A DNA stretch of 64,000 nt from Ferribacterium limneticum (GCF_020510625.1 NZ_CP075191.1:1216001-1280000); one strand, 5' to 3'; numbered from the stretch's first letter, positions 47,206 to 58,356 are shown. A program made the numbers and translations. The notes: generated by a model not told the origin, from the sequence alone.

Positions 47206-50200
47206 TTACCGGGCCCGATATTGATCGAGGAATAGCAGCGCATCCTCGAAGTCGAACGATGAAACCAGTCCTTCGAACTCCGGGTAAGCCGGCCCAAGCA
47301 CCTGTTGCAAGGTCTTGGCTTCCAGACGAACCAGTTCCTGGACACTGATTTCTCCCTGCTGTAATTCGCGCCGGACATGCTCGATCAAGGCGGCGGTGGC
47401 TGAAGCATCACCAACTTTGGCGCCCGGCTGTTCGCTGGCCTTGAGCACGGCGAGTTGCTGGTGCAGCGATAGATAAGCCTCTTCCGTCTGCTCGATCAAT
47501 GGTTCGATGTGCTCGATCGGGCACTCTTCCTTGATGGCTATTTCAAGGACCATGGCCGTCTTGTGGATGTGCACCGCGCCCAGCGTGGCGGAGACGCCTT
47601 TCAGCGAGTGGGCCAGGCGGCGCGCCTCATCGTGGTTGCCAGTGGCCAGATTCTCGCGAATCCGTGCAAAGTCTCCGAGGTGGTTTTCGGAGAACTTGCC
47701 GAGCAGGCGGAGGTAGCTCTCCATGCGGCCACGCACGGCCTGCAGGCCAAAACGGCTGTCCAGACCGCTGATGTGGGCCAGCACATCGATGCTTTCCCGA
47801 GGGCTGGCCGAGGCGGGCTGGATGCTTGCCTGGGGCGGTAGCCAGCGGGCGAGGGCGGCAAAAAGCACATCGGGAGCGACCGGCTTGGCGACGTGGTCGT
47901 TCATGCCGGCGGCGAGACAGGTGTCCCGGTCTTCGTCGAAGGCATTGGCCGTCATCGCCAGGATGGGAATCTTGCCCCAGCCGGGCAGGGTGCGAATCTG
48001 GCGGGTGGCTTCCAGACCATCCATGACCGGCATTTGCATGTCCATCAGGATCAGGTCGTAATGTTGCCGGCGAGCCAGGCTCAGGGCTTCGGCGCCGTTA
48101 TTGGCCAGATCGACCTTGAGACCGGCACCGTGCAGCAAGTCGGTGGCGACTTCGGCATTGATCGCGTTGTCTTCGGCCAGCAGGATATGCGCCCCAAGCT
48201 GATGTGTCGTCGACGCAGGCTTGCCGGTATCGGCCGGGGTTTCGCTAGTGCCGACGGCTAGCCGGGCGGTGAACCAGAAGGTGCTGCCTTGCCCGGGCTG
48301 GCTGGTGAACCCGATCTCGCCCTGCATCGCTTCGGCCAGACGCCGGCTGATCGCCAGCCCCAGCCCGGTGCCGCCGTAACGACGGGTGGTCGAGGTGTCG
48401 CCCTGTTCGAAGGGCAGGAAGAGCCTTCCTTGTTCCTCCGGTGCGACACCGATGCCGGTATCGCTGACTTCGCAGCGGATCAGGACGTCTGTGCCGGTTT
48501 GTTGAAGCAGTTGGGCGCGAACTTCAATTTTGCCGCGCTCGGTGAATTTGATCGCATTCGACAGGAAATTGAGCAATATCTGCTGGACCCGCAGCGGGTC
48601 ACCGGACAGCGCCGGCGGCAAGGCCGGGTCGAGCACGCAGGTGACCGGCAGGTGCTTGGCCTCGGCGCGCTGGGCGACCAGTTCGCAGGCGGTGGAACAG
48701 AGCTGGGCCAGGGAAAATTCGGTATTTTCGAGCAGCAGTTTGTCGGCTTCGATTTTCGAAATATCGAGTACGTCGTTGATGATCGACATCAGGTGATGGG
48801 CGGCATCGGTCACCTTGGCCAGGCGCTTTTGCTGCGCCGGCTCGCTGGTGCTGCGCTGGGCCAGATGGGTGAGGCCGATGATGGCATTCATCGGGGTCCG
48901 GATTTCGTGGCTCATGTTGGCCAGGAAGGCCGTTTTTGCCCGGCTGGCTGATTCGGCCTCATCCTTGGCCTGATGCAGTTCCAGGGTGCGTTCGCTGACA
49001 AGTTTTTCCAGATGCTGGCGGTAGGTCGCCAGTTCGGACTGGATACGCTTTTTCTCCGTGACGTCTTCCTTGATCGCGAGGTAGTGGGTGATTCGCCCGT
49101 CGGGCTGGCGTACCGGCGAGATGATGGCGAATTCCTCGTAGATCGAGCCATCCTTGCGCCGGTTGAGAAACTCGCCCCGCCATACCTCGCCGCGTCCCAG
49201 GGTTTGCCAAAGATCGTCGTAGGAATCGCTGGGGGTCCTTCCGGAGTGCAGCACGCTCGGGTTGCAGCCGATGGCCTCGCTGCGCGTGTAGCCGGTGTTG
49301 CGGACAAAAGCTTCGTTGACGTACTCGATCTTGGCCGCCACGTTGGTGATGACGATGCTGTGCGGACTTTGCTCGATGGCCAGCGACAGCTTGCGCAACT
49401 GTTCTTCGGCCTCGCGGCGCTCGGTAACGTCCTGGACCGTGCCGACCGCGAAGGCTGCCACGCCTTCATCGTTGCTGCGGATATGAGCCCGCTCGCGCAC
49501 CCAGCGTACTTGCTGGCCGATGCTGATCCGGTGTTCGCTGTCGTAGGGCTGGCCCCGAAGTGCGGCATTCCAGTCGGCCTGGACCCGTTCGCGGTCATCC
49601 GGGTGAATGAGCGCGAGAAAGTCGACCAGTTTCAGCGGGTGATCCTTGGATAGGCCGAATATCTGGTAGACCTCATCGCTCCAGGTCAGCTTGTCGGTCA
49701 GTATGTCCAGCGTCCAGCTGCCCAGATGGGCGATAGCCTGGGCTTCCTTCAGCGCCGCTTCGTTCCGGCTCAGGCGTCGTTCGAAATGCTTGCGCTCAGT
49801 GACGTCCTGGCTGGTGCCGAAGAGGCGGGCGACCCGGCCGTTGGCGGCAATTTCGATCTGCCCGGCGCCGTGCAGCCAGCGGACTTCGCCATCGTTGCGG
49901 CGGATGACGCGGTATTCGGTATCGAAAGGCTGCCGGCCACGGAAAACGTGATCGCGCGAATAGTCGGTCATGCGCTGGCGGTCATCGGGGTGGATCAGCG
50001 CCAGCCAGGTCTCGGTGTTGATCGACAGGCCGGCTTCGATGCCGAGTAGTTCGTTGTGCGTTGGCGAGCCACTCAGGGTGTCGGTGGCCGCATCGAAGGT
50101 AAAGTGCCCGATCCTGGCCAGCCGCTGGGCCTGGAGCAGCATTTCCTCGCTGCGCGCCAGCGTCTGCCGGGAGCGCTGCATGCCGATGCCCAGGCCGAGC

Positions 50201-51912
50201 TCCCCGGCCAGATTGCAGAGCAGGGCGATCTCGTCATCATCAAAGGGATCGATGCGGCTTGAGTAGAGGCTGAGAACGCCGACGATCTTTCCGTCCACCC
50301 GGAGCGGGAGGGCGATTGACGAGCGAAAGCCGAGGGTTTTTGCCGCTTCTCGCCAGGGGGCGAATGCAGGATCTGTTTCTGTGTCGCGAACGATGCTCGG
50401 CACGCCGGTGCGCAGGGCGCGACCGGTCGGGCCCTGGCCGTTGGGCGAGTCAGCCCAGCTGATGTTCAGCCGATCCAGGTAGTCCCCGATGAAACCGGAC
50501 TCGGCGGTTGGCACGATGCTTTTATGCTCGTCATGCCTTGCTTCTCCAACCCAGGCCATCAGGTAGCCACCGACTTCGACGGCGACGGTGCAGATTTCGG
50601 CCAGCATCTCCCGTTCATCGGTATAGCGGACGAGAACCTGAGCGACACCGCTCATCATGCGGAGCGCCCGGTTCTGGCGGTTAATCTGCTGCCGGGTCAG
50701 TTCGCGTTCGGTGATGTCGTTGAGGACGCCATCGGTCAGCCGGGGGCTGCCATCGGCATTCCGCTCGGTGACGCAACTGCGGCTTTCTACCCATAGCCAA
50801 TGCCCGTCCTGGTGCTGGATACGGTATTCGGCGACCTGCGATGGCGCCTTGCTGTCGGCATCGCCGCTGGCGGTTACCAGCAGATGCCGGTCTTCCGGGT
50901 GGATACGCGCCAGCCAGTCGTTCAGTGTCCTTGGCGTGTTGTCCCGAGTACAGCCGAGCAAGGTCAGGATGCCATCGCTGACGATGTAACGGTCGATATC
51001 GTGCCGGTATTCCCAGCTGCCGGCATTGCCGACGTCGAGGGCTAACTGGAGGTGGGCTTCCAGACGGAGACGGTCGCGCTCCTGTTGCACCTGATGCAGC
51101 GCGCTTTCCAGTCGTTCCAGGGCCAGTTGTTCGAATAGACGGCGCTGGCTGACGACCCCGAGAATTTGTCCGTTGTCGTCGAGGACGACCATGTGCCGCA
51201 GGCGGAAGCGGTTCATCGCTTCCAGGGCGCCGGTGACCGATGTCTCGACATGGACGCTGCGCAGGGGGGAACTCATCGTCTCATCGAGGCGGACTTCGTG
51301 CGGGATGAGGTACTTGTCGAGCAGGCGCGGGATGTCCCGTTCGGTCAGGATGCCCAGCGGCTTGTCATCGTTGCTGACAATCAGGTAGTCAGCCGCATTT
51401 TCGACCATGCAGGCAATGGCCTGATCAAGCAGTGCATCCGGCGGAAGTTTCGGGATATGGCGATCCATGATGCCTTCCAGCGTGCGCAGATGGCGAAAGG
51501 CTGCCGTGCCCAGATGCATGCGGAAATCGGTGTCGCTGACGATGCCGACGACCTTGCCGCCGGCGTTTTCGACCACCAGGTGCCGGATGTTGCGCTCTTC
51601 GACCAGGCGTCGGGCGCTGATCAGGTCAAGATCGCTGGGGGCGGTGATCAGCGGCTGCGACATGATCGCGTCGAGACGTGTCTGCCGCGGGTGGCGGGCA
51701 TGCAGGGCGCGGAGAATGTTGCTTTCGGTGACGATGCCCAGCGCCTGCCCATCGGAGATCACCAGCAGGCTGGAAATGTGCTCGGTGGCCATCAGCCTGG
51801 CGGCATCCTCCAGCGTCGCTTGCGGCGGCAGGCTGCGTACCTCGCGGGTCATGATGTCGCCAAGGGTGGAGGACGGGATTGTGCGCATGTGTGTGTGGTC
51901 GGTGTTGGCCAT
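47206..51912 (-). CDS. Hybrid sensor kinase: 4 CBS, PAS, GAF, 3 PAS, HisKA, ATPase, REC, Hpt
   Basis: A 1568-aa soluble phosphorelay protein. Four CBS motifs lie in residues about 18-265 ([52 protein letters not shown]). Then come PAS (290-405), GAF (425-570), three PAS domains (about 590-705, 712-830, 835-955), HisKA with His near 1002 ([14 protein letters not shown]), ATPase, a receiver with Asp near 1289 ([11 protein letters not shown]) and an Hpt with His near 1434 (AHSLKG). There are no membrane segments. CBS domains usually bind adenine nucleotides, so energy state may be sensed. It follows the HD-GYP gene by 161 bp on the same strand, a likely target. An alternative start is Met9. Confidence 0.92.
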   Translation of the reverse strand: MANTDHTHMRTIPSSTLGDIMTREVRSLPPQATLEDAARLMATEHISSLLVISDGQALGIVTESNILRALHARHPRQTRLDAIMSQPLITAPSDLDLISARRLVEERNIRHLVVENAGGKVVGIVSDTDFRMHLGTAAFRHLRTLEGIMDRHIPKLPPDALLDQAIACMVENAADYLIVSNDDKPLGILTERDIPRLLDKYLIPHEVRLDETMSSPLRSVHVETSVTGALEAMNRFRLRHMVVLDDNGQILGVVSQRRLFEQLALERLESALHQVQQERDRLRLEAHLQLALDVGNAGSWEYRHDIDRYIVSDGILTLLGCTRDNTPRTLNDWLARIHPEDRHLLVTASGDADSKAPSQVAEYRIQHQDGHWLWVESRSCVTERNADGSPRLTDGVLNDITERELTRQQINRQNRALRMMSGVAQVLVRYTDEREMLAEICTVAVEVGGYLMAWVGEARHDEHKSIVPTAESGFIGDYLDRLNISWADSPNGQGPTGRALRTGVPSIVRDTETDPAFAPWREAAKTLGFRSSIALPLRVDGKIVGVLSLYSSRIDPFDDDEIALLCNLAGELGLGIGMQRSRQTLARSEEMLLQAQRLARIGHFTFDAATDTLSGSPTHNELLGIEAGLSINTETWLALIHPDDRQRMTDYSRDHVFRGRQPFDTEYRVIRRNDGEVRWLHGAGQIEIAANGRVARLFGTSQDVTERKHFERRLSRNEAALKEAQAIAHLGSWTLDILTDKLTWSDEVYQIFGLSKDHPLKLVDFLALIHPDDRERVQADWNAALRGQPYDSEHRISIGQQVRWVRERAHIRSNDEGVAAFAVGTVQDVTERREAEEQLRKLSLAIEQSPHSIVITNVAAKIEYVNEAFVRNTGYTRSEAIGCNPSVLHSGRTPSDSYDDLWQTLGRGEVWRGEFLNRRKDGSIYEEFAIISPVRQPDGRITHYLAIKEDVTEKKRIQSELATYRQHLEKLVSERTLELHQAKDEAESASRAKTAFLANMSHEIRTPMNAIIGLTHLAQRSTSEPAQQKRLAKVTDAAHHLMSIINDVLDISKIEADKLLLENTEFSLAQLCSTACELVAQRAEAKHLPVTCVLDPALPPALSGDPLRVQQILLNFLSNAIKFTERGKIEVRAQLLQQTGTDVLIRCEVSDTGIGVAPEEQGRLFLPFEQGDTSTTRRYGGTGLGLAISRRLAEAMQGEIGFTSQPGQGSTFWFTARLAVGTSETPADTGKPASTTHQLGAHILLAEDNAINAEVATDLLHGAGLKVDLANNGAEALSLARRQHYDLILMDMQMPVMDGLEATRQIRTLPGWGKIPILAMTANAFDEDRDTCLAAGMNDHVAKPVAPDVLFAALARWLPPQASIQPASASPRESIDVLAHISGLDSRFGLQAVRGRMESYLRLLGKFSENHLGDFARIRENLATGNHDEARRLAHSLKGVSATLGAVHIHKTAMVLEIAIKEECPIEHIEPLIEQTEEAYLSLHQQLAVLKASEQPGAKVGDASATAALIEHVRRELQQGEISVQELVRLEAKTLQQVLGPAYPEFEGLVSSFDFEDALLFLDQYRAR

Positions 51913-52073
51913 GGCAGATGGCTGAGTGTTTTTTAGGGGTTTACGGCTTCAAGGGGGCGATACGCTTTGCCAGCGTGGCATCCCGGGGCTGAAAACAGCC
52001 AGTCGGCGGGCCTGAATCGAGGCGGGGCAGTTTCCTCGGTGTGTTGCCTGGCCTGCCGGGTGGGGTCCATGGC

Positions 52074-53159
52074 CTATTCAGCGTAGGTCTTGGCGATGGT
52101 GATGAAGGTCTCGTATTCCCGGATGAAGGCATCGGCCACATCAGGGTCAAAGTGCTTGCCGCTGCCGTCAACGATGATGCGGTAGGCGTCATCGAAGGAA
52201 AAGGCGGGTTTGTACACCCGCTTGCAGGTCAGGGCATCGAAGACGTCGGCCAGTGCCATCAGGCGGGCGGCAATCGGGATGTCGTCGCCGGCCAGCTGGT
52301 CAGGGTAGCCGCTGCCATCCCATTTTTCATGGTGCGAGCGGGCGATCAGCTTGGCGATGGCGAGAAACTCGACCGGCTTTTCGGCATCGGCCTCCGCCTG
52401 GGCGATGGCGTTGCTGCCGAGCACAGCGTGGGTCTTCATGATTTCCCACTCTTCCGGCGTCAGTTTGCCGGGCTTGAGCAGAATGTGATCGGGGATGCCG
52501 ACCTTGCCGATATCGTGCAAGGGTGCCGACTGGGCGAGCGCGTTGATCGTCCGCTCATCGAGATAGTGGGCAAAACGGGGGTGCTCGCGCAGGGCGCGGG
52601 CCAGTGTCAGCACGTATTCCTGGGTGCGCCGGAGGTGCTTGCCGGTCTCCGGGTCACGGGTTTCGGCGAGGCGGGCCAGGGCGTGAATGCTGACTTCCTG
52701 GATCAGCTGGTTTTCGCCCATGCGGCGGATGACTTCGGCTTCGAGGAAGCTGTTCTGATCGCTGAGGATGTCGCGGGCCTGCTTCAGTTCAAGCTGGGTG
52801 CGCACCCGGGCCAGCACGATGCTGGGGCGGATCGGCTTGGTGATGTAGTCCACGGCGCCATGGTCGAGGCCGCGTTCTTCGTCTTCCGTGCCGTCCATTG
52901 CCGTGACGAAAATGACGGGTATGCCTCGGGTGGTGCTGGAGGCCTGCAACTCGGCGAGAACGTCGTAGCCGTCCATTTCCGGCATCATCACATCGAGCAG
53001 GATCAGGTCGGGGGTCGGGGTGCCCAGCGCAATCTGCAAGGCGCGCCGTCCCGAGTTGGCCGCCCGAACGCGATAGGTGGGCTGCAATAGCTCACCCAGA
53101 ACGCTGAGGTTCTCGGGGGTGTCATCGACAATCAATATGGTCGGCTGGCGGGCGCCCAT
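52074..53159 (-). CDS. Response regulator with HD-GYP phosphodiesterase domain
   Basis: A 361-aa two-domain protein. The receiver domain (1-125) has the phospho-Asp in LILLDVMMPEMDGYD. The HD-GYP domain (about 155-350) has HDIGKVGIPDHIL and HHEKWDGSGYPDQLAGDDIPIAARLMALADVFDALT, all metal-binding residues present. It should degrade cyclic di-GMP when phosphorylated, probably by the large hybrid kinase encoded downstream. It opposes the GGDEF protein at 2439-3479 in c-di-GMP control. Confidence 0.92.
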   Translation of the reverse strand: MGARQPTILIVDDTPENLSVLGELLQPTYRVRAANSGRRALQIALGTPTPDLILLDVMMPEMDGYDVLAELQASSTTRGIPVIFVTAMDGTEDEERGLDHGAVDYITKPIRPSIVLARVRTQLELKQARDILSDQNSFLEAEVIRRMGENQLIQEVSIHALARLAETRDPETGKHLRRTQEYVLTLARALREHPRFAHYLDERTINALAQSAPLHDIGKVGIPDHILLKPGKLTPEEWEIMKTHAVLGSNAIAQAEADAEKPVEFLAIAKLIARSHHEKWDGSGYPDQLAGDDIPIAARLMALADVFDALTCKRVYKPAFSFDDAYRIIVDGSGKHFDPDVADAFIREYETFITIAKTYAE

Positions 53160-53266
53160 TCATTTTCTCCGGTCGCGCAACATTTGCGACTTTGCCAGAA
53201 TTATCACCTTTTGAGGGGGATATTGCTATCTTTGTGAAGCGGAGTGACGATTGAGCGCCGGTGGGT

Positions 53267-54136
53267 TCAGCTAGACCGTTGCGTTCCGACAATGCGGTGG
53301 TAGGTGGCAAAACGTGTCTTGTCGATCTTTCCGGTACTGAGCGCGGCGATCAAGGCGCAGTCCGGTTCGCGGTCATGTCGACAGTCGCGGAAGCGGCACT
53401 GGCCGAGATAATCGCGGAATTCGCGGAAAGCGAATTCGATTTCCTGGCGGTCGAGATGGCCAAGGCCGAATTCCTGCAGGCCGGGCGAGTCGACCAGATG
53501 GCTGCTGGCGTCGAGATGGTAAAGCTCGGCGTGGGTCGTCGTGTGCTTGCCGGAGTCGAGCGCCTGGGAAATCTCGCGGGTCGCGGCCCTGGCTTCCGGA
53601 ATCAGCGCATTGACCAGCGTGGACTTGCCCATCCCCGACTGGCCAACGAGAACGCTGGTGCGGTCAGCCAGGTAGGGGCGCAGGTCTTCGGCGTGGTCAA
53701 GGGCGGAAAGTTCGAGGACGCGGTAGCCGAGGGCGACCAGGGGAGCCAGTCGCTCGCGGGCGGCGGGCAGTTTGTCCGCCAGATCGCACTTGTTGAGGAC
53801 GATCAGCGGCTCGATTTCTTCACTTTCAGCGGCGACCAGGGCGCGGGTGATCAGTTCGTCCGAGAAGGCCGGTTCGGTAGCGACCACGATGATGATCTGG
53901 TCAACATTGGCGGCGATCAGCTTCTGGCGGATTTCATTGGACCGATAGAGCAGGCTGGTGCGCGGCTGGATCGCTTCGATGACCCCCTGGTCGTCCGAGG
54001 TGCGCTTGATGTCGACGCGGTCACCGCAGGCCACATCGCTTTTCTTGCCGCGCGGGAAGCAGGGCAACAGGCTGCCATCAGCCAGTTCGACAACGTACTG
54101 GCGGCCGTGGGCGGCAATGACGCGGCCTTCGATCAT
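53267..54136 (-). CDS. rsgA: Ribosome small subunit GTPase RsgA
   Basis: RsgA is a circularly permuted GTPase acting in late 30S maturation. It has 289 aa with an OB-fold (MIEGRVIAAHGRQYVVEL), G4 motif LNKCDLAD before G1 GQSGMGKSTLVN and G3 DSPG, and a C-terminal zinc finger (CRFRDCRHDREPDCAL). ATG 54136 overlaps the preceding cytochrome stop by 4 bp; an upstream extension of the frame lies within the cytochrome gene and is discarded. It is the last gene of the M48 protease-cytochrome-rsgA unit. Confidence 0.95.
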   Translation of the reverse strand: MIEGRVIAAHGRQYVVELADGSLLPCFPRGKKSDVACGDRVDIKRTSDDQGVIEAIQPRTSLLYRSNEIRQKLIAANVDQIIIVVATEPAFSDELITRALVAAESEEIEPLIVLNKCDLADKLPAARERLAPLVALGYRVLELSALDHAEDLRPYLADRTSVLVGQSGMGKSTLVNALIPEARAATREISQALDSGKHTTTHAELYHLDASSHLVDSPGLQEFGLGHLDRQEIEFAFREFRDYLGQCRFRDCRHDREPDCALIAALSTGKIDKTRFATYHRIVGTQRSS

Positions 54137-54444
54137 TCTTTGAAGTGGTAATACTGTTGGTTCAGGTAGGCCGCAACCTCGGCTTCCTCTTCCGGAAACC
54201 AGCCGGCCCTGACTTGCGAATTGCAGGTGGCAACCCGTTGCAGGACATCGAGCTTGGTCATCAGCAGGCGACCGTCGCGGGTATACATCTTGCTGCCATC
54301 GCCGCCGTAAAGCCTGACGTGGCAAGCAACACAGGCTTTTTCATGGTGTTCCTTGCCAGCCTTGGGGTCGGCATTGCCCCACGGCTCGGCAAAGGCAGGC
54401 AGCGCCATCAGAGAACTGGCGAGAAGCACGGCTATCGGTTTCAT
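54133..54444 (-). CDS. Small periplasmic cytochrome c
   Basis: A 103-aa protein with a Sec signal peptide ([19 protein letters not shown]) and one haem c site, CVACH, near residue 37. A later DGRLLMTKLDVLQRVATCNSQVRAGWFPEEE fits a class I-like monohaem cytochrome; the Met ligand is not certain. A strong AGGAGAAAG site precedes the ATG. It overlaps both neighbours by 4 bp (ATGA each side), so its translation is coupled to the M48 protease and rsgA. Confidence 0.85.
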   Translation of the reverse strand: MKPIAVLLASSLMALPAFAEPWGNADPKAGKEHHEKACVACHVRLYGGDGSKMYTRDGRLLMTKLDVLQRVATCNSQVRAGWFPEEEAEVAAYLNQQYYHFKE

Positions 54445-55691
54445 GCGGCTTTCTCCTGAAGTTGCAGATGGGCGATGCGCTGGGCTGCCGGCGGATGGGA
54501 ATCGTAGAACAGCGAGTGTAGCGGGTCGGGCGTCAGCGTTGAAGCGTTGTCCTGATAGAGCTTGGTCAGGGCGCGGATGAGATCGCTGGCCTCGGCGTGT
54601 TCGGCTGCATAGGCATCGGCTTCGAATTCGTGCTGGCGCGAAAAATGACTCATCAGCGGGGTGAACGGGAAGGTGAAGACCGGCATGACCAGGAAAAAGA
54701 GGATCAGCGCCAGGGCGGTGTTTTGCGCCGTGACGCCGAGGCCGGCATAAAACCACGGGGCGTCGATCAGTTGACCGAGCAGCCAGAGAAAGCCGAGTGA
54801 GGCGGCAAACATGACGACCATGCGCTTGACCACATGTTTCTTGCGGAAGTGCCCGAGTTCGTGGGCCAGCACGGCTTCGATTTCCGGTGGCTGAAGGCGG
54901 GAGAGCAGGGTGTCGAAGAAGACGATGCGCTTGTTGTTGCCGAACCCAGTGAAGTACGCGTTACCGTGACTGGAGCGCTTCGAGCCGTCCATGACGAACA
55001 GGCCGGAGGAGCGGAAGCCGCAGCGGAGCAGCAGGGCTTCGATGCGGGCTTTCATTTCCCCGTCTTCGAGGGGTGAAAACTTGTTGAACAGCGGGGCTAT
55101 CCAGGTCGGATAGACGAACATGATCAGCAGATTGAAGGCGCTCCAGAACAGCCAGACATAGAGCCACCAGTATTGGCCCATCGCGCCCATCAGCCAGAGT
55201 ACGGCGAGAATCACCGGGGCGCCGATGGCGAGGCCAAGCAGCGTCTGCTTGATCAGGTCGGTGATGAACAGGCCGAGCGTCATTCGATTGAATCCGTGGC
55301 GGGCTTCGATGACGAACTGGCTGTAGAGCGACAGTGGCAGATCAATCAGTCCGGAAATGAACATCAGACTGAAGATCATCGCCAGGCCATAGCCCAGACC
55401 ATCGACGCGGGGCGCCCAGAATTCGTGCAGGCCGGCCAGCCCGCCACCAAGGGTCAGTGTCAGCAACAGAGTGGCTTCGATCAGCGTGCTGAGCAGCGCG
55501 ACCTTGCTGCGGTCCACGGTGTAATCGGCGGCCTTTTGGTGGGCCGCTAGCGTGATGCGCTCGGCAAAGTCGGCCGGCGGCATTTCGCGATGGGCGGCAA
55601 CGAAACGGATGTGCCGCAGCTTCAACCACAAGCGGGCAGCAAGCGTCAGGGCAAAGAAGACAAGAAAGAAAAGCTTGAAGGTTTCGGTCAC
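54441..55691 (-). CDS. M48 family zinc metallopeptidase (CAAX protease 1/Ste24-like)
   Basis: An integral membrane metalloprotease of about 416 aa. Five or more hydrophobic segments surround a zinc site [10 protein letters not shown] with the third ligand in HEFEADAYA. The layout with an N-terminal M48_N-type region is that of Ste24-like proteases, which in bacteria may degrade damaged membrane proteins. GTG 55691 ([12 protein letters not shown]) is chosen; the frame is open to a TTG at 55742, which would sit almost at the divergent orn start. The start is therefore uncertain. Confidence 0.87.
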   Translation of the reverse strand: MTETFKLFFLVFFALTLAARLWLKLRHIRFVAAHREMPPADFAERITLAAHQKAADYTVDRSKVALLSTLIEATLLLTLTLGGGLAGLHEFWAPRVDGLGYGLAMIFSLMFISGLIDLPLSLYSQFVIEARHGFNRMTLGLFITDLIKQTLLGLAIGAPVILAVLWLMGAMGQYWWLYVWLFWSAFNLLIMFVYPTWIAPLFNKFSPLEDGEMKARIEALLLRCGFRSSGLFVMDGSKRSSHGNAYFTGFGNNKRIVFFDTLLSRLQPPEIEAVLAHELGHFRKKHVVKRMVVMFAASLGFLWLLGQLIDAPWFYAGLGVTAQNTALALILFFLVMPVFTFPFTPLMSHFSRQHEFEADAYAAEHAEASDLIRALTKLYQDNASTLTPDPLHSLFYDSHPPAAQRIAHLQLQEKAA

Positions 55692-55746
55692 GAAGGTCGA
55701 TGAAAGCTGTGCGAAAATCACGGTTTTAAAGGAATCGGGCAATTAT

Positions 55747-56301
55747 ATGGCAGGCAACGCAAACAACCTCGTCTGGCTGGACATGGAAATGACGGGCTTG
55801 AACCCGGATGGCGACCGCATCATCGAAATGGCGATGGTCGTCACCAATTCGGAACTGGAAATGGTTGCCGAGTCTCCCTCCTGGGTCGTTCATCAGTCGG
55901 ATGAAATCCTGGCTGGCATGGATGATTGGAACCAGAAAACCCATGGTCGTTCCGGCCTGATCGACAAGGTCAAGGCATCGACGACGAATGAAGCGGCGGT
56001 CGAAGCCGACGCACTGGAATTCCTGAAGAAATATTCGCTGGCCGGACACTCGCCGATGTGCGGCAATTCGATCGGCCAGGACCGCCGTTTCATGGCCCGT
56101 TACATGCCGACGCTGGAAGCCTTCTTCCATTACCGCAATCTCGATGTCAGCACGCTGAAAGAGCTGTGCAAGCGCTGGCAGCCAGAGGTTTACAAGGGCT
56201 TCAAGAAGAAGAGCAAGCACACGGCGATGGCCGATATCTACGAGTCCATCGACGAACTGAAGTACTACCGCGAACACTTCCTGATCAAGCCTGCGGCTTA
56301 A
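55747..56301 (+). CDS. orn: Oligoribonuclease
   Basis: Orn degrades two- to five-nucleotide RNAs and the pGpG left by cyclic di-GMP breakdown. At 184 aa it has the DEDDh residues in [23 protein letters not shown] and [15 protein letters not shown] 55747 gives the family N-terminus [17 protein letters not shown]. It is divergent from the M48 protease with very little space, so its promoter must overlap that gene's start region. Confidence 0.96.
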   Translation: MAGNANNLVWLDMEMTGLNPDGDRIIEMAMVVTNSELEMVAESPSWVVHQSDEILAGMDDWNQKTHGRSGLIDKVKASTTNEAAVEADALEFLKKYSLAGHSPMCGNSIGQDRRFMARYMPTLEAFFHYRNLDVSTLKELCKRWQPEVYKGFKKKSKHTAMADIYESIDELKYYREHFLIKPAA

Positions 56302-56318
56302 GATTCAAGCCTTGCTGC

Positions 56319-56342
56319 GTTGTAGCCCGAATGGGTTACAAC
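56319..56342. terminator. Hairpin between convergent orn and glycosyltransferase genes
   Basis: GTTGTAGCCC-GAAT-GGGTTACAAC forms a 10-bp stem with one G:T pair, 18 bp after the orn stop and 5 bp before the convergent gene's stop. It lacks a T-run, so it may be a weak or Rho-assisted terminator, or a dispersed palindromic repeat. Confidence 0.5.
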
Positions 56343-56346
56343 GCGT

Positions 56347-57969
56347 TCAGCGCCGGAAGAGACGGAATTTTTCCTTGCGGTCGCCAGGGCGGTTGCCTTC
56401 CCAGACCTTGCTCCACTGCTTGTCCGGGGCCGCCAGTTCGCGGCGCGTATCGCCGACCACCAGGAGCCAGTTGCAAGCCTGCCCGGCCTTGGAGTCTTCG
56501 GCGACCGGCTCGATGCCGACAAAATAGGACATCGACGCCAGCTGGGTTTCGCTCAACCCGCGTTCCGCCAGGCAGCCGTGATCAGCAGGAAGGGCTTGGG
56601 CGATTGCCTGGGCGACTGGCCGGTAGGTCTTGCCATAGTCGAACCACGGCAGGATCAGCGTCGTTGCCAGCAGCCACAGGGTGGTGAAGCCGAGGGTCCA
56701 GTGCGTCAGGCTGCGATACGGTGAGCGCGGTGCGGTGACGATCAGCCAGATCCACCACGCGGTCGCGACAATGCCGATGATCAGGGCGAGTACGCTGAGA
56801 TGGCCGACGAAGCCGGGGCGCAGGATCAGTGCCCGTTCGGCAAGTTTTGACGGCCAGCCGAGGGCCATGGCCGACCAGGCCAGCCAGACGATGGCGACAA
56901 ACAAGCTGAAGGTCGACATCGCAAACCAGTCGAAGGCATTGGCTGCCCCGCGGCGCAAGGCCAGTGTGCCAGGCGTGGCGAGCAGGGCCAGTGCCGGCAA
57001 TAGCAACAGGGCCGGAATTTCCCGGGGGCGGAATGCCCAGGCCAGCATCAGCAGGGTGATCAGCAGGAAGGCCAGCGGCAGCATCAGCGACGGGGTTTTC
57101 AGTTCTTTGCGCCGAATCCACAAGGTCCAGGCCGCCAGCGGCATGGCTGGGAAGGCAAACCAGGGCAACATGGCCAGGAATCGGCCACCACCGCCGAAAG
57201 AGAACGGTGTTTTCAACGGGGCCAGTTCGGTCGCCAGCCAGCCATGAAAGCGGGCGGGCTCCAGAGCGAGCAGCAACAGCGGCCACGGCAGAATCAGCAG
57301 CGTGGCGATGCCAAGACCGATGAGCAGCGTGTGCAAGGCCTTGGGGCGGTCCGGTGATAACCACCAGGCAACCGGAGCAATGGCCAGCAAGGGCAGGGTT
57401 GGGGCAATGCCCGTGCCGAGCAGGCAGCCGGCCACAGCCAGGCCGTAGTAGATGCCCGTCAACCGCGGCTTGCGCCCGATGGCGGCCAGGCCACCCAGCG
57501 CACCGCTGTAGGCAGCAAGCGCAATCAGCATCGGCTGTGCATCGTGGGCATGGAAGAGCAGACCGGCGCAGCCGGCCAGCAACATTGGGCTCGCTGCAGC
57601 CGAGTCCTCGCCGTAAAGTTCGCGGCTGGCGTAGTACAGCCCCATCAAGGCCAGGGTGACCCAGACCCCGCTGGCGAGACGCATGGCCTCGTGCAAGGGC
57701 AGCAGCCAGCCGAACATCTTGCCGGTCAGCGCTGCGCTCCAGTAGTAAAGCGGTGGTTCGTGGAACGGTCGGCTGGCCAGGTCCGGAGACAGCCAATCGC
57801 TAAAGTTCAGCATGTGCCAAGCCGCACCGATGTGGATGGCGTCCTCGCCCTTCCACGGGTCGCGACCGAACAGGCCGGCTAGCACATAGAAGGCAAGCAT
57901 GGCGGCGAGCATCCAGCCGGCCGGAGGCAGGCGGATACCGCGACGGAGCAGGTTGGTCAATTCAGACAT
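56347..57969 (-). CDS. Membrane glycosyltransferase, ArnT/PMT (GT-C) like
   Basis: A 540-aa protein with roughly eleven hydrophobic segments. The N-terminal periplasmic loop after TM1 has GRDPWKGEDAIHIGAAWHML and a later HEPPLYYWSAAL, the pattern of GT39/GT83 enzymes that move a lipid-linked sugar to lipid A or protein; the acidic residues of the first loop are the usual catalytic site. The C-terminal about 110 residues form a soluble domain. The specific substrate is unknown. It starts 60 bp downstream of rpmE, just past that gene's terminator. Confidence 0.82.
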   Translation of the reverse strand: MSELTNLLRRGIRLPPAGWMLAAMLAFYVLAGLFGRDPWKGEDAIHIGAAWHMLNFSDWLSPDLASRPFHEPPLYYWSAALTGKMFGWLLPLHEAMRLASGVWVTLALMGLYYASRELYGEDSAAASPMLLAGCAGLLFHAHDAQPMLIALAAYSGALGGLAAIGRKPRLTGIYYGLAVAGCLLGTGIAPTLPLLAIAPVAWWLSPDRPKALHTLLIGLGIATLLILPWPLLLLALEPARFHGWLATELAPLKTPFSFGGGGRFLAMLPWFAFPAMPLAAWTLWIRRKELKTPSLMLPLAFLLITLLMLAWAFRPREIPALLLLPALALLATPGTLALRRGAANAFDWFAMSTFSLFVAIVWLAWSAMALGWPSKLAERALILRPGFVGHLSVLALIIGIVATAWWIWLIVTAPRSPYRSLTHWTLGFTTLWLLATTLILPWFDYGKTYRPVAQAIAQALPADHGCLAERGLSETQLASMSYFVGIEPVAEDSKAGQACNWLLVVGDTRRELAAPDKQWSKVWEGNRPGDRKEKFRLFRR

Positions 57970-57984
57970 GTTGGCCAGAAATGA

Positions 57985-58010
57985 AAAAGGCAGCCAGTCG
58001 GCTGCCTTTT
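57985..58010 (-). terminator. Rho-independent terminator after rpmE
   Basis: An 11-bp stem, read on the minus strand as AAAAGGCAGCC/GGCTGCCTTTT with loop GACT, is followed by T. It ends rpmE transcription 20 bp after the stop and just before the glycosyltransferase start. Confidence 0.88.
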
Positions 58011-58029
58011 ATAACGCATTTCGGACAGA

Positions 58030-58257
58030 TCAGGCAGCAGCAGACTTGCCGCGCATGGCGCCGAACTTCTGGTTGAACTTCTCGACGCGACCAGCCGTGT
58101 CGACAATCTTCTGCTTGCCGGTGTAGAACGGGTGGCAGGCGGAGCAGACTTCAACGTGGAAGGCATCCTTGCTCATGGTCGACTTGGTCGTGAAGGTATT
58201 GCCACAAGAGCAATTAACCTGGATTTCTTTGTAGTTCGGGTGGATATCGGCTTTCAT
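58030..58257 (-). CDS. rpmE: 50S ribosomal protein L31 (zinc-binding form)
   Basis: A 75-aa L31 protein beginning [20 protein letters not shown]. Cysteines in CSCG and [12 protein letters not shown] mark the C+ form that holds zinc. An AAGGACA site precedes the ATG. It lies 99 bp downstream of rho, a common arrangement. An inverted repeat CGTGATT/AATCACG at 58308-58331 lies between them and may be a weak rho-gene terminator. Confidence 0.96.
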
Positions 58258-58356
58258 CTTTTGTCCTTTAATCTAGCGACCGGCGGATTTGGCCGATCTG
58301 GGAAGCCCGTGATTATCTTCGAAAAATCACGCGCTTGCAACAGGTTTTGCAGTGGC

